From contig DASXVU010000007.1 of NCBI GenBank assembly GCA_036504055.1, forward strand, positions 1 to 64,000: a DNA stretch of 64,000 nt, in the 5' to 3' direction. A model generated the notes under the pieces. The model saw nothing but the letters and a program-made list of their open reading frames with translations. It made no database searches and was not told the origin of the DNA. The DNA is from Methanomassiliicoccales archaeon. GTDB taxonomy: Archaea; Thermoplasmatota; Thermoplasmata; Methanomassiliicoccales; UBA472. Shown here piece after piece: positions 33,539-42,719 of this stretch; the first letter of the stretch is position 1, and each line of letters begins with the position of its first letter. The translations under genes were made by a program, and so were the position numbers.

Positions 33539-34796
33539 GCCTGGCCTTCTTGCCATACTCGACGGACTTCTCTTCCATCCCGATGGACAGGTATGCCTCG
33601 GACATGCACCGGTAGATGCGGCTCTTGTCCCCCGGTCTGGCCAATCCCAACGCCTTGCTCAGGTAGCGGATCGCCTCGTGGCCGTTTCCCGATCGGAACA
33701 GAACGCTTCCCAGTTGGTAATATACCAGTTCCAGGCTCTCCGGGTCCATTCCCTTGAGGCCGCTGGCCATCATCTTCTCCAGACACTGCCGGGCCTCCTC
33801 GAACCTCCTCAGCCTGGTCAGCGCCTCGGCGTAATCGCATTCCAGTTGCGTGTCCGTCAGAGGAGCGATCGACCTTGCCGACAGGTATGAGGCTATGCTC
33901 TCCTCCAGGTCACCTCGGTCCATGAGCGTCCGGGCCTTGAGGCACATGCCCACCCTTCTGTCGGCCTCGTTCGTCATGCTCATGAGTCTATCCGCCGAGG
34001 CCAGCGCCTTGTCGAACTGCAACGACCCACGCGCCGCCTCACCCTGGGCGAAATAGACCCGGGAGGCGTACCGTTCCGCCGGAGCCGTTATGGCGGAAAG
34101 CAGATCGTACAGGTCCTTATCCGGGTTGGCCAGCAATTCCGGTCCCTTCGAGGCCACCATCATTTCCGCTTCCTTGACCCGGCCGGAATGGACCAAGTGA
34201 TAAAGCCTTTCCCGGTTGTTACCTTCCTTCAGCCAATAGTCGGCGGCAAAGCTGTGGTATTGCCTAAGCTCCGGTCTCGAAGCCAATCCGGGTATCGAGT
34301 TCCGAAGCGCTTCCGGGATGTCCACCATGCCGCTCTTATCCTCTGGCAATAAGGATATGGTGATCGTGGGCAGGGCCGATCGTTTGAAAGGCGCTCTGAA
34401 CACGCAGGCCTGGGCAAGCAATGGACGGAAGCTGGGGTCCAGGGACTCCCATAGTTCGGGGCCTTGGCACTTTTTCAGGTCCAGAAGGGGCTTGATCTGT
34501 ATGCCCTCCCTGTCTGCATAGGCTCTCAGGCTGTTCGCCTTGTCCTCGCCGGGCTTGTTGAGATAGTATACCTTCCTCTTGGTGCTGCCCCGGCGGATGT
34601 GGGCTATCCTTTCGTCCACGAGGGCCGATTCCTTCAGTTTCTTCAGTTCGATGGCGGCGTGCGCCCTCGAGATGCGCAGGGCTTCGGCGATGCCGTCCTG
34701 GCTTACGTCTACGGGCGCATCGAAGTCGTCCTTGAATTTTGAGTACTGAGCAAGATGGAGGATTATCCTCTCGCCGATGGTGACAGGGCTCGGCAT
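33531..34796 (-). CDS. Winged-helix protein with tetratricopeptide-like repeats
   Basis: 421 residues. N-terminal winged helix (about 1-75: QDGIAEALRISRAHAAIELKKL, then RRGSTKRKVYYLN wing), a middle region without clear family, and from about residue 230 a series of helical TPR-like repeats (RRFEEARQCLEKMM, GNGHEAIRYLSKALGLARPGD, AYLSIGMEEKSVEYGKKA). No ATPase P-loop, unlike STAND/MalT proteins of similar design. Probably a transcription regulator controlled by protein or peptide binding to the repeats. Convergent with pheS; single gene. Confidence 0.8.
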   Translation of the reverse strand: MPSPVTIGERIILHLAQYSKFKDDFDAPVDVSQDGIAEALRISRAHAAIELKKLKESALVDERIAHIRRGSTKRKVYYLNKPGEDKANSLRAYADREGIQIKPLLDLKKCQGPELWESLDPSFRPLLAQACVFRAPFKRSALPTITISLLPEDKSGMVDIPEALRNSIPGLASRPELRQYHSFAADYWLKEGNNRERLYHLVHSGRVKEAEMMVASKGPELLANPDKDLYDLLSAITAPAERYASRVYFAQGEAARGSLQFDKALASADRLMSMTNEADRRVGMCLKARTLMDRGDLEESIASYLSARSIAPLTDTQLECDYAEALTRLRRFEEARQCLEKMMASGLKGMDPESLELVYYQLGSVLFRSGNGHEAIRYLSKALGLARPGDKSRIYRCMSEAYLSIGMEEKSVEYGKKARLK

Positions 34797-34908
34797 GTTA
34801 ATCGGATTCCAAAAATGCTATTTCAGACTATGTTGCTGATTATTACAATCAGACTAACCTCTCGCTAAGAAGAAAGATTATTCTCAGTGGAACGTTTGAG
34901 GTCTCCTC

Positions 34909-35739
34909 ATGAGGCTTTTTGTGTGCAGCTTGGAAGACGTTGCAAGCGTAAACATAAGGGACAGGCTGCTCGAGAAAGGTGATTTCGAGGTCAGGGGAGA
35001 GTATGAGGGAAGCCTCGTCAAGTGCATAGGCGATACCGCGATGATCACCATCAGGGACAAACATCTCTTCGCGGACGACATAGACCAGCACTTCACCGAC
35101 AGGCTGGGCGTCAAGGTCGACGAGGTCGTTTTCCTGTCCAAGCACCGTTCTGAGTCCAAGATACCCACGCTCACGGTTCATCCGATAGGCAACTACGGCA
35201 ATGCCGAGTTCGGTGGCAAGAAGGGCACTTTGGTCCGCTCCGCCCCGCGCCTTATGACATCGCTTCTGCGCGGCCTAAAGGTCAACGCTGTTGACCTGCC
35301 TTTCCAGGTCTCTTTCGAGACCACTCATCACGGTCCCATGCTGAAGAAGCCGACCCTTTTCATCGAGATCGGCAGCGACAAGACCAATTGGGAGAACCAA
35401 CGCGCCGCCCAGGTCATTGCCAAGACGCTGTTGGAGGTTGACGTGCAGGAACATCCGATCGCGATCGGGATCGGCGGCGGTCATTACGCCCCCAGGTTCA
35501 CCGAGATCGCGTTGTCGAAGAAGATATCGTTCGGCCATCTGTTCCCGAACTACGCCATGGAGGGCATGACCGAAGAGAAGTTCAAAGAAACGGTCGTGGC
35601 CGCTGCCAATGCCAGTTCGGCGACTTTGGCCTACATCCACAAGAAATCCATGCCCAAGGCGAAGGCCAACCACATCAAGGAGATCGCCGAGTCCTGCGGT
35701 CTGAAGGTGGTCGAAAGCGCCGACCTGGAAGACCTCTGA
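34909..35739 (+). CDS. dtdA: D-aminoacyl-tRNA deacylase (archaeal DTD2/GEK1 type)
   Basis: 276 residues. Removes D-amino acids wrongly attached to tRNA. Recognised by the N-terminal SLEDVASVNIRDRLLE, the region VSFETTHHGPML, FIEIGSDKTNW and the GIGGGHYAPRFTEI motif of the archaeal/plant DTD2 family. A short leader with GAGG-like bases precedes the ATG. It fits the surrounding group of aminoacyl-tRNA synthetase and release-factor genes as translation quality control. Confidence 0.95.
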   Translation: MRLFVCSLEDVASVNIRDRLLEKGDFEVRGEYEGSLVKCIGDTAMITIRDKHLFADDIDQHFTDRLGVKVDEVVFLSKHRSESKIPTLTVHPIGNYGNAEFGGKKGTLVRSAPRLMTSLLRGLKVNAVDLPFQVSFETTHHGPMLKKPTLFIEIGSDKTNWENQRAAQVIAKTLLEVDVQEHPIAIGIGGGHYAPRFTEIALSKKISFGHLFPNYAMEGMTEEKFKETVVAAANASSATLAYIHKKSMPKAKANHIKEIAESCGLKVVESADLEDL

Positions 35740-35743
35740 CGCA

Positions 35744-36451
35744 TCAGTCCAGTTCTGCCCCGCAGATCGGGCACTCATCCCAATTGGATTTGACCTGGGC
35801 GCCGCACTTGGGGCATTTCATCCCCTTGCCCTTCGATCTTTCCGGGGGCAGGACGTACTCTTTCTCTTCTTTCGACTCCCTGCTTTTGGCCCACCGTTCC
35901 GGGAGTTCGGCCTTTTCCTCATCCCTCATGACGTCGGCGAAGAGCGTCAGTGAACCGGCGATGGCCAGCACCGCCCCGAAGACGCAGAGGAACACTCCCG
36001 GTCCATACGTCCCGTCGTTCCCGGCCGGCCTTATGATCAGGTCCTGGAGCCAGAAGACCGATATGATGGAGATCACCGAGGTTGTGAGCGCCAGCGCCAG
36101 CGTGACCGCCGCGACCTCCCGTTTCCATCTGCCTTCCACGATGATGCGGGAGAGCTGGGCTACCGAGGATACCGCCAGAGCGATGCCGCCGAACGGCAGG
36201 ATCCATAGCAGACCGAAGTTGCCCGAGAGCTGGACCAGGTCCACGAAGTATCGGTGATCGACGGTTGAGCCGGACATCTTGATGTCGGCCCAGCTGACCG
36301 CTGCCGAGAGGGCGAACAGCGCACCGGCGAAAATGCAGAAGGCGACGCCCACCAACAGGGCGTCCTGGTAGGTCGAGTGCGGACGCTTGGCCTTCTCGAT
36401 CCTCTTCTCAAGCTTCCTCCCCTTGGAATCGGAGCCCCCACCTAGCTTCAT
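35744..36451 (-). CDS. Four-helix membrane protein with C-terminal zinc ribbon
   Basis: 235 residues: basic N-terminus, membrane helices near residues 30-52, 72-95, 110-135 and 150-172, then a charged cytoplasmic segment (ERWAKSRESKEEKEY) and a zinc ribbon (CPKCGAQ, then CPICGAELD) as the last 25 residues. Function unknown; membrane proteins with such ribbons are common in Thermoplasmatota. Its end is 5 bp from the convergent dtdA end. Confidence 0.75.
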   Translation of the reverse strand: MKLGGGSDSKGRKLEKRIEKAKRPHSTYQDALLVGVAFCIFAGALFALSAAVSWADIKMSGSTVDHRYFVDLVQLSGNFGLLWILPFGGIALAVSSVAQLSRIIVEGRWKREVAAVTLALALTTSVISIISVFWLQDLIIRPAGNDGTYGPGVFLCVFGAVLAIAGSLTLFADVMRDEEKAELPERWAKSRESKEEKEYVLPPERSKGKGMKCPKCGAQVKSNWDECPICGAELD

Positions 36452-36492
36452 ATCAGGGATGCATATGCATCCAGGCCAATAATGTTATGCCA

Positions 36493-37176
36493 CTAATCAC
36501 TGACGAGCGTTCCCTTGATCTTCTTGCCCTGGACGGCCGCCCTCATCTCGTCCATGTTCCGGCCGTTGATGATGTAGATCGGTATGTTCTTCCGGGCGGC
36601 GATGGAAGCGCCCAGCGGATCGAAGACGTGCGAGGGTCCGGCACGATGCATCCCATGGCTGACCAGCTGGTTCAGTTCCGCGTGGGTGATGGTGTGCAGA
36701 CGTTTCGCATCCTTGACCTTTTTCGGGTCGGCGGTGAACGCCGCGTCGACCGATGTGCCGTTGACGATCCTTGCCGCTCCGACCCTCTCTGCCAGCATCG
36801 CGCTCACGGCATCGGTCGTGTGGCCCGGGACCGTTCCGCCCATTACCACTATCTTGCCCTTCTCCGAAGCCTTCTCCGCATCTTTGATCGTTACCGGTAC
36901 GGTATCGATCGCCTGTTCCCCCAGCGACAGCGAGACCAGTTTGGCGTTTATCCGGGTGGTCATGATGCCGAGCTCGTCCAGCTCTTTCTCGCTGGCTCCG
37001 ATGTCACGGCCGGTGGTGATGTAATAGCGGGCCACCTTTCCCCCACCGCAGACCAGGAACAAACGGTACTCGGATGACATATCCTTCAATAAGCTGGAAA
37101 GGTTGGACAGGTGATCGGCATCCTCCTCATCGGGGATCAGAACAGAGCCGCCCAACGAAACAACGACAGTATCCAT
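36493..37176 (-). CDS. pyrH: UMP kinase
   Basis: 227 residues, archaeal amino-acid-kinase-fold enzyme that phosphorylates UMP to UDP. SLGGSVLIP at the N-terminus, VCGGGKVARYY, GIMTTRINAKL, VMGGTVPGHTTDAVSAMLAE and FDPLGASIAARK. The ATG at 37176 (MDTVVVSLGGS) is the family start; the frame to 37227 adds 17 unlikely residues. Divergent from aRF1 across 65 bp. Confidence 0.95.
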   Translation of the reverse strand: MDTVVVSLGGSVLIPDEEDADHLSNLSSLLKDMSSEYRLFLVCGGGKVARYYITTGRDIGASEKELDELGIMTTRINAKLVSLSLGEQAIDTVPVTIKDAEKASEKGKIVVMGGTVPGHTTDAVSAMLAERVGAARIVNGTSVDAAFTADPKKVKDAKRLHTITHAELNQLVSHGMHRAGPSHVFDPLGASIAARKNIPIYIINGRNMDEMRAAVQGKKIKGTLVSD

Positions 37177-37241
37177 GTGGGCACCAACAGCTTTATGTGG
37201 GTAATTGTTACTGCTAGAAAAAACCATAGGTTGTCATAGAA

Positions 37242-38486
37242 ATGCAAGTCGATATTCAAGGGGAGCAGCTCTCCGATCGCCAGAAGTATGACTTCAAAAG
37301 GGCGTTGGAAGAGATAAGGACCCTCAAGGGAAGGGGCACCGAGCTGATCTCTGTTTACGTTCCGCCGAACAAGCAGATATCCGACGTAGCCGCATACCTG
37401 CGAGAGGAGTTCTCACAGTCATCGAACATCAAGTCCCAGGGGACCAGGAAGAACGTCCAGGGAGCCATCCAATCCATTCTGGCGAGGCTCAAGTACTTCA
37501 AGGCCCCGCCGGCGAACGGGGTCATCTTCTTCGTCGGCGAGATCGCCGCCAGCGGCGACCAGACCAGGATGGTGCAGTATGTCCTGGAGCCGCCAGAGCC
37601 CATTACCACGTTCCTTTACCGATGCGACTCCGACTTCTATCTCGAGCCTCTCTCCGACATGCTTCTGGAGAAGAAGGTCTACGGTTTGATCGTCATCGAC
37701 CGGAGCGAGGCGACATTGGGGCTGCTGCGAGGCAAGAAGATCACGGTCATCCGTAACTTTGCTTCGCTGGTCCCGTCCAAGCACCGAATGGGAGGTCAGT
37801 CGGCGCAAAGGTTCGAGCGTCTGATCGAGATCTCCGCCAACGAGTTCTACAAGAAGGTGGCGGACATCGCCACCGAGTCGTTCTACAACCTGGAAGGCCT
37901 CCAAGGCATCCTCATCGGAGGCCCCGGCCCCACGAAGGATTACTTCGCCACCGAAGGCTATCTGCACCACGAGCTGCAGAAGAGGGTGGTCGATACATTC
38001 GACATTGGCTATACCGACGAGTACGGGCTCAAGGAACTGGTGGACAAGGCCAAGGACCGCCTGCAGGACATGGACCTGATGCGCGAGAAGCGGCTGATAC
38101 TCCGGCTTCTCGAGGAGATCCGGAAGAACGAAGGTTCGCTGGCGACGTATGGTGAGGACCAGGTGCGTGCGGCGATCAAGATCGGCGCGGTCGAGGTGCT
38201 TCTCCTTTCGGAAGGCATCAGGAAGCGCCGGCTGACGCTCGAGTGCCCGTCCTGCGGCACCACGTCAGAGATCACGGTCTCCGAGGTCCCCAGCATCGTT
38301 CCGTGCCCCAAATGCAATGCCAACGCCAACGTGGCCAAGAACGTGGACATTGTGGATGACCTGTTCGAACAGGCGGAGGCGATGGGAACCAAGGTGGAGC
38401 TTATCTCCGCCGACTCTGAGGAAGGGGAAATGCTGCTGAAGGCGTTCGGCGGGATCGCCGCCCTGCTGCGTTACTCGACCGGGTGA
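37242..38486 (+). CDS. prf1: Peptide chain release factor aRF1
   Basis: 414 residues. Decodes stop codons and triggers peptide release with aIF5B/ABCE1 partners. NIKS stop-recognition motif at 62-65, preceded by Ser rather than Ala (SSNIKS), GGQ motif at 184-186 in HRMGGQSAQRF, and the C-terminal zinc-ribbon-like Cys pairs CPSC and CPKC. Normal length. UAG, UGA and UAA all end genes here, consistent with a three-stop factor. Overlaps the argS GTG as GTGA, so the two are coupled. Confidence 0.98.
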   Translation: MQVDIQGEQLSDRQKYDFKRALEEIRTLKGRGTELISVYVPPNKQISDVAAYLREEFSQSSNIKSQGTRKNVQGAIQSILARLKYFKAPPANGVIFFVGEIAASGDQTRMVQYVLEPPEPITTFLYRCDSDFYLEPLSDMLLEKKVYGLIVIDRSEATLGLLRGKKITVIRNFASLVPSKHRMGGQSAQRFERLIEISANEFYKKVADIATESFYNLEGLQGILIGGPGPTKDYFATEGYLHHELQKRVVDTFDIGYTDEYGLKELVDKAKDRLQDMDLMREKRLILRLLEEIRKNEGSLATYGEDQVRAAIKIGAVEVLLLSEGIRKRRLTLECPSCGTTSEITVSEVPSIVPCPKCNANANVAKNVDIVDDLFEQAEAMGTKVELISADSEEGEMLLKAFGGIAALLRYSTG

Positions 38487-40207
38487 TCTCGATGGATGCG
38501 ATGGGTCAGTTCAGAGAAGAGGTAACGTGGGCGGTCGATTCGGTCCTCGACGCGATCGGTGCAAAGGTCCAGTTCGAAGTGGAGGTGCCGGACCCGGAGA
38601 AGGCCGATCTGGCCATCCCCTGCTTCCCGATGGCCAAGGCCATGCGCAGGAATCCCGTGGATATCGCGAACGAGATCGTATCGAAACTGCCCCCGATGCC
38701 CACCATCTCAAAGGCGTGGGCTGACCGGGGATATCTCAACTTCAAGATCAACGAGGAGTTCCTGGCCCTGACAACGGTCAGGGGGATCATCTCGACGAAG
38801 ACCCATTATGGAATGGGCTCGTCCAAGGATGCCAGGGTCCTGCTCGAGCACACATCGGTCAACCCGACCGGGCCGTTGCACGTGGGACGTGCCCGCAACC
38901 CGCTCATCGGTGACACACTGGCCCGCTGCCTGAGGACCTGCGGTTATGATGTGACCACCGAGTATCTGGTGAACGACGTGGGCAAACAGGTGGTCCTTTT
39001 GACATGGGGCGTGCACAACGTGCCCGATGCCGAGGTCCCGGAATCCGAAAGGAACAAGGACGACCACCGTCTGGTTGGTTATTACCAGAAGGCCAACCAG
39101 AGGATGGAGGCCGAGGCGGACGTGCAGGAGCAGATCTCCGGGATGCTCAGGCGGTTCGAGCTGGGCGATCAGCTGGTCATCAAGCAGGTGCGCGACACCA
39201 CCGAGAGGATGCTCAACGGGATCCGCTCCTCGCTGTCACTGGTCGGCGTGGAGATCGACAACTATGCCTGGGAATCACAGTTCATCCTGGACGGCAGCGC
39301 CAAGGAGGTGGTCGAGCTGCTCAAGAAGACCTCCTTCTGCAGGGAGGAGAACGGTGCCTACTATCTTGACCTGGAGACGTTCGGCATCCACGGCAAGAGC
39401 ACCAAGTTCTTCTTCACCCGGGCGGACGGGACCACGCTGTACACCACCAGGGACATCGCCTATCACCTGAACAAGTTCACCAGGGCGGACGTGCTCATCA
39501 ACGTGCTGGGCGAGGACCAGAAGCTGGGCCAGCAGCAGCTGGCGGCGGCGCTCAAGATATTGGGGAGGACCTGCGTTCCGGAATGCGTGTTCTACTCGTT
39601 CGTGTCGCTGCCCGAGGGACGCATGTCCACCAGGAAAGGGGTGGTCGTCTATCTGGACGACCTCATAGACGAAGCGGTCGACCGGGCGTACGAGGAAGTG
39701 AAGGTAAGACGCCGGGACCTCTCCGAGGAGAAGATGAGGCAGATCGCCAAGGACATCGGGACCGGCGCGATACGCTACAACATCCTGAGGGTGCAGGCGG
39801 AGAAGCAACTGGTCTTCAAGTGGGAGGAGGCGCTCAACTTCGAGGGGAACAGCGCCCCGTTCGTTCAGTATGCCCACGCGAGGGCGTGCAGCATCCTGCG
39901 CAAGGTGGAGTCCTACGACCGGGAGGCGGACCCGAGAAAGCTCATCGACCCATATGAGAGAAAGCTTATCCGTGTATTATCGTTATACCCCTCGGTTGTC
40001 AGGGAGGCAGGGGAGAAAAGGCGAGTCCATCTGCTACCCGCGTATGGACATGAGGTCGCGGCGGCGTTCAATCAGTTCTATGGCGCTGTTCCGGTGCTCA
40101 AGTCCGGAGAGCTCCAGGATGCCAGGCTGTGCCTGGTGGAATGCTCGATGTGGGTGCTAAAGAACACGCTCGTCAACCTGGGCCTCGTAGCGCCGGAGGA
40201 GATGTAA
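38483..40207 (+). CDS. argS: Arginyl-tRNA synthetase
   Basis: 574 residues, class I enzyme. N-terminal tRNA-binding Arg-S domain (about 1-85), HIGH motif in TSVNPTGPLHVGRARNP, LGEDQKLGQQQLAAAL, the KMSKS-like EGRMSTRKGVVVYL, and the helical DALR anticodon domain with FVQYAHARACSI. GTG 38483 overlaps the aRF1 stop; ATG 38492 is an equally good start and gives a more usual beginning. Directly followed by a GNAT gene with no gap. Confidence 0.97.
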   Translation: MISMDAMGQFREEVTWAVDSVLDAIGAKVQFEVEVPDPEKADLAIPCFPMAKAMRRNPVDIANEIVSKLPPMPTISKAWADRGYLNFKINEEFLALTTVRGIISTKTHYGMGSSKDARVLLEHTSVNPTGPLHVGRARNPLIGDTLARCLRTCGYDVTTEYLVNDVGKQVVLLTWGVHNVPDAEVPESERNKDDHRLVGYYQKANQRMEAEADVQEQISGMLRRFELGDQLVIKQVRDTTERMLNGIRSSLSLVGVEIDNYAWESQFILDGSAKEVVELLKKTSFCREENGAYYLDLETFGIHGKSTKFFFTRADGTTLYTTRDIAYHLNKFTRADVLINVLGEDQKLGQQQLAAALKILGRTCVPECVFYSFVSLPEGRMSTRKGVVVYLDDLIDEAVDRAYEEVKVRRRDLSEEKMRQIAKDIGTGAIRYNILRVQAEKQLVFKWEEALNFEGNSAPFVQYAHARACSILRKVESYDREADPRKLIDPYERKLIRVLSLYPSVVREAGEKRRVHLLPAYGHEVAAAFNQFYGAVPVLKSGELQDARLCLVECSMWVLKNTLVNLGLVAPEEM

Positions 40208-40699
40208 ATGGTGGAGATCAGGGCACTGAAAGAAGAGGACAGAGGGCACGTGAGGGCGCTGGAGTTGTTCTGCGTCAGAGAGTACCTTGAATCAGCTCTT
40301 AAGAAGAACTGGGACACCCTCCCGCAGGAGCTCATAGACCAGCTCGGTGCGTCCGCCAAGGGTTCCTTCGACTATTACAAGGACGCCGGCCTGAGCTACG
40401 TCGCCATCGAGGACAAGCAGATCGTCGGCTTCGTCTTCGCCCAGATGGTACAGCACGTCTTCAACGTGGAGAAGGTGGTCTGGATCGAGAGCTTGATGGT
40501 ACATCCCATGCAGAGGCGGAAGGGCATCGGCTACAAGCTCCTGCGGAAGGTCTCCGGGGATGGCAAGAAGAAGGGGGCCAAGGCCGTCCAAAGCGTCATC
40601 CTACAGGATAGCCAGAGCGCAATATTGCTGCACAAGAAGGTAGGCTTCTTCATCGATGGCAGGAAGCTTGCGTTCCTGGACCTCGAATCGTTCGAATGA
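40208..40699 (+). CDS. GNAT-family N-acetyltransferase
   Basis: 163 residues. Acetyl-CoA-dependent transferase fold with motif A RRKGIGYKLLRKV (Q/RxxGxG/A type) preceded by strand VVWIESLMVHP and followed by AVQSVILQDSQSAILLHKKVGF. Substrate unknown; a protein N-terminus or amine is typical. Starts at the base after the argS stop, so it is in the aRF1-argS unit. Its stop abuts the convergent lipoate ligase gene with no base between. Confidence 0.9.
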   Translation: MVEIRALKEEDRGHVRALELFCVREYLESALKKNWDTLPQELIDQLGASAKGSFDYYKDAGLSYVAIEDKQIVGFVFAQMVQHVFNVEKVVWIESLMVHPMQRRKGIGYKLLRKVSGDGKKKGAKAVQSVILQDSQSAILLHKKVGFFIDGRKLAFLDLESFE

Positions 40700-41437
40700 T
40701 CACCGCTGGAAGGTGAAAACCTCTTTCCCGTATTTCTCTTCAGAGAGCCTCTTGGCAAGTTCCCGTTCGTCGCATGACAGCGCTCCAGGTGCGATCTTTG
40801 CACCGAACGCCTTTTCGAACCCGGTGACGAGCGCCACCTTCACCTCACCGATGTCGACCTTACGGCCTAGCTCCTTCGTGACCGAGGTCATCCCATCGAC
40901 GCTGCGCGGCTTGCCCGGTCTCTGACGGATGACGCGCATCATCAGGTCCAGGTCCGAATCCACTATGACCGTACCGTGCTGGAGCACTACGCCTGCCTTT
41001 CTGGTCTGGGCGCTGCCTGAGATCTTCCGGCCTTTCACCACGACGTCGTTGAGCGGTTTATGTTCGGCCTCGATGCCCAGGCTTTGGAGGGCGTTGACCA
41101 CGCCTCCGCAGATAAGCGGATAGGACTCCTTCGGATTTTCCGGTATCAAATCTGCCCCGACGGTCGCTGTGTATATTATCTGGCCGGGATCGGTGAAGAT
41201 CGCGCTCCCTCCGGACAGGCGTCTGACGACCTCGATGCCCAACTCCCGGCATAGATCGAGGTCTATGCACTCTGCCGCCTTCTCAAAATATCCCAGTGAA
41301 ACGGTGGGGCGGTCACGCGAATAGAAGCTGAGGGTGTTCCCGACATGCCCGCCGGAACGGAATGTAAGGATCGCCTCGTCCGTTGCTGCGGTGAGGGCGG
41401 GACTCATTGTTCCCAGGTCGACGGCGCGCCATTCCAC
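40700..41437 (-). CDS. Lipoate-protein ligase A-like protein (catalytic domain)
   Basis: 245 residues of the biotin/lipoate ligase fold: SLGYFEKAAECIDL, the lipoyl-binding RRLSGGSAIFTDPGQIIYT, NDVVVKGRKISGSAQTRK with the catalytic Lys, and VLQHGTVIVD. It attaches or transfers lipoate/octanoate to E2 or H proteins. The C-terminal part is short; archaeal ligases often need a separate LplB-like partner, not seen nearby. Other members act on other acyl groups, so substrate is likely but not certain. Confidence 0.9.
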   Translation of the reverse strand: MEWRAVDLGTMSPALTAATDEAILTFRSGGHVGNTLSFYSRDRPTVSLGYFEKAAECIDLDLCRELGIEVVRRLSGGSAIFTDPGQIIYTATVGADLIPENPKESYPLICGGVVNALQSLGIEAEHKPLNDVVVKGRKISGSAQTRKAGVVLQHGTVIVDSDLDLMMRVIRQRPGKPRSVDGMTSVTKELGRKVDIGEVKVALVTGFEKAFGAKIAPGALSCDERELAKRLSEEKYGKEVFTFQR

Positions 41438-41507
41438 GCTCGACAGACCGTAGGATGATAGATAAAAGATTTGCCCAGCGCCTTAATGTTCGTTCCTTGG
41501 TTCGGGC

Positions 41508-42683
41508 TCAGGTGACTATCTCATCCACCCGTTCCTGTTCGATCGCGTGCCTTACTTCCATGGCCAGCCTCCTTCCGGTGGACATGTTGGTGCGCCACAT
41601 CGAGTTGCCGTAGGCATGACCGACCGCCATGTGCACGTTGGTCCCTCCGCCGATCCTTGGGGCAACGTCATAGATATAGAATTTGAGGTCCTTGTCGACG
41701 CAGGTCTGGAGGCAGAACGGACCGATGATCCCGGGCTTGAAGTGCTCCTTGCAGGCCTTGACGTATTTCTCCGCCAGGTCGAACGCGTTCTCCAGGAGCG
41801 ATTCCCTCAGGGTGGCGGAGTTGTGGCCGCAGACGGTGTATTCCGGTATGCTCTGTTTGTCATTGAGCGCCAGCTGCTGGGCCGCCGGCAGCCGGACATG
41901 GCCGTCCAGTGAGCTCTCGAAACGCCAATCGACGCCTATCAGTTCGATCTTTGAGCCCTCCTCCTCCAGCGGGGAGTAGAAGAAATCCAGGTTGAAGACC
42001 GGACCGATTATGTACTCCTCCATGCGCGCCCCGGCAAGGTTCTCTTCCTCGATGACCCCCTGGGCGATCAGTTTGTCCGCCTTGGAACGGTATTCGTCAT
42101 ACGACGAGGCGGTGAAGAATCCTCGCTCCAGCTTCTTCTTGGCGTGATGCAGCTTGACGATCGTGAGGGCGTTGATGTCCTCCGGTTTGGACACCTTCTT
42201 CGGCGAAGGCATGCCCGCCTCGTTCAAGAGCCAATAGTAATCCTGGGGGCCGCCCCGGTCCTCGCTCCGTAATAGGTTCCTGGAACCGACCATGGGCACC
42301 GCGAAATCGTTCTCCACCGCGTCCAGGCTGCAGTATGAGGTGAATGACCGGTTCGGCACGAACAGGGCGTTATTGGCGACAAGCTGGTCCATGACCGCCT
42401 TCGATATGGTATCCTTGAATTTCTTCACCATGATGACTTCATCCACCATGCCCCGGCGGACGGTCCCATCCCGGTTACGGTAGGCCTTGAAGTACTTGGT
42501 ATAGGTCTGGTCCCTTCCTTCCTCACATACCGCCAGCGTGCGGAACCCTTCCTCCACCGCTCCATCGCACACGTCCAATGCAGAGTGGGATGCCAGGACG
42601 CCGATCTTGGCGTTCTTGAGGTCGTAGGATTCCAGTTTGCCGAGGACTTGCTGCCGGTCTATCAAATCGGTCACTTCCGTCAA
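41508..42683 (-). CDS. purP: 5-formaminoimidazole-4-carboxamide ribonucleotide synthetase
   Basis: 391 residues, archaeal ATP-grasp enzyme making FAICAR from AICAR, formate and ATP in purine synthesis. KIGVLASHSALDVCDGA near the N-terminus, FVPNRSFTSYCSLDAVENDF, GSRNLLRSEDR, EEYIIGPVFNLDFFYSPL and the C-terminal DVAPRIGGGTNVHM. Length and motifs match PurP. Single gene, divergent context not obvious. Confidence 0.95.
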   Translation of the reverse strand: MTEVTDLIDRQQVLGKLESYDLKNAKIGVLASHSALDVCDGAVEEGFRTLAVCEEGRDQTYTKYFKAYRNRDGTVRRGMVDEVIMVKKFKDTISKAVMDQLVANNALFVPNRSFTSYCSLDAVENDFAVPMVGSRNLLRSEDRGGPQDYYWLLNEAGMPSPKKVSKPEDINALTIVKLHHAKKKLERGFFTASSYDEYRSKADKLIAQGVIEEENLAGARMEEYIIGPVFNLDFFYSPLEEEGSKIELIGVDWRFESSLDGHVRLPAAQQLALNDKQSIPEYTVCGHNSATLRESLLENAFDLAEKYVKACKEHFKPGIIGPFCLQTCVDKDLKFYIYDVAPRIGGGTNVHMAVGHAYGNSMWRTNMSTGRRLAMEVRHAIEQERVDEIVT

Positions 42684-42719
42684 ACGGGTATGCTGAATGG
42701 AATTAAAACTTGTCGCTGC

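Noticed and set aside
32486-33556. Long open frame (356 codons) on the strand opposite pheS
   Set aside because: It mirrors the codon pattern of pheS, a certain gene, and its product is low-complexity in Arg, Leu, Val and Asp with no domain. It is a shadow of high GC at third positions.
35744-36451. Zinc ribbon of the membrane protein as a missing RING-type E3
   Set aside because: It has only two CxxC pairs in ribbon spacing, not the eight-ligand RING pattern, and lies 7 kb away in another unit.
37242-38486. Pyrrolysine decoding: aRF1 blind to UAG
   Set aside because: NIKS and GGQ motifs are standard, and several clear genes end in TAG (receiver at 3768, aldo/keto reductase at 14359, trmO at 31978, GNAT at 49406), so there is no sign of TAG reassignment in this window.
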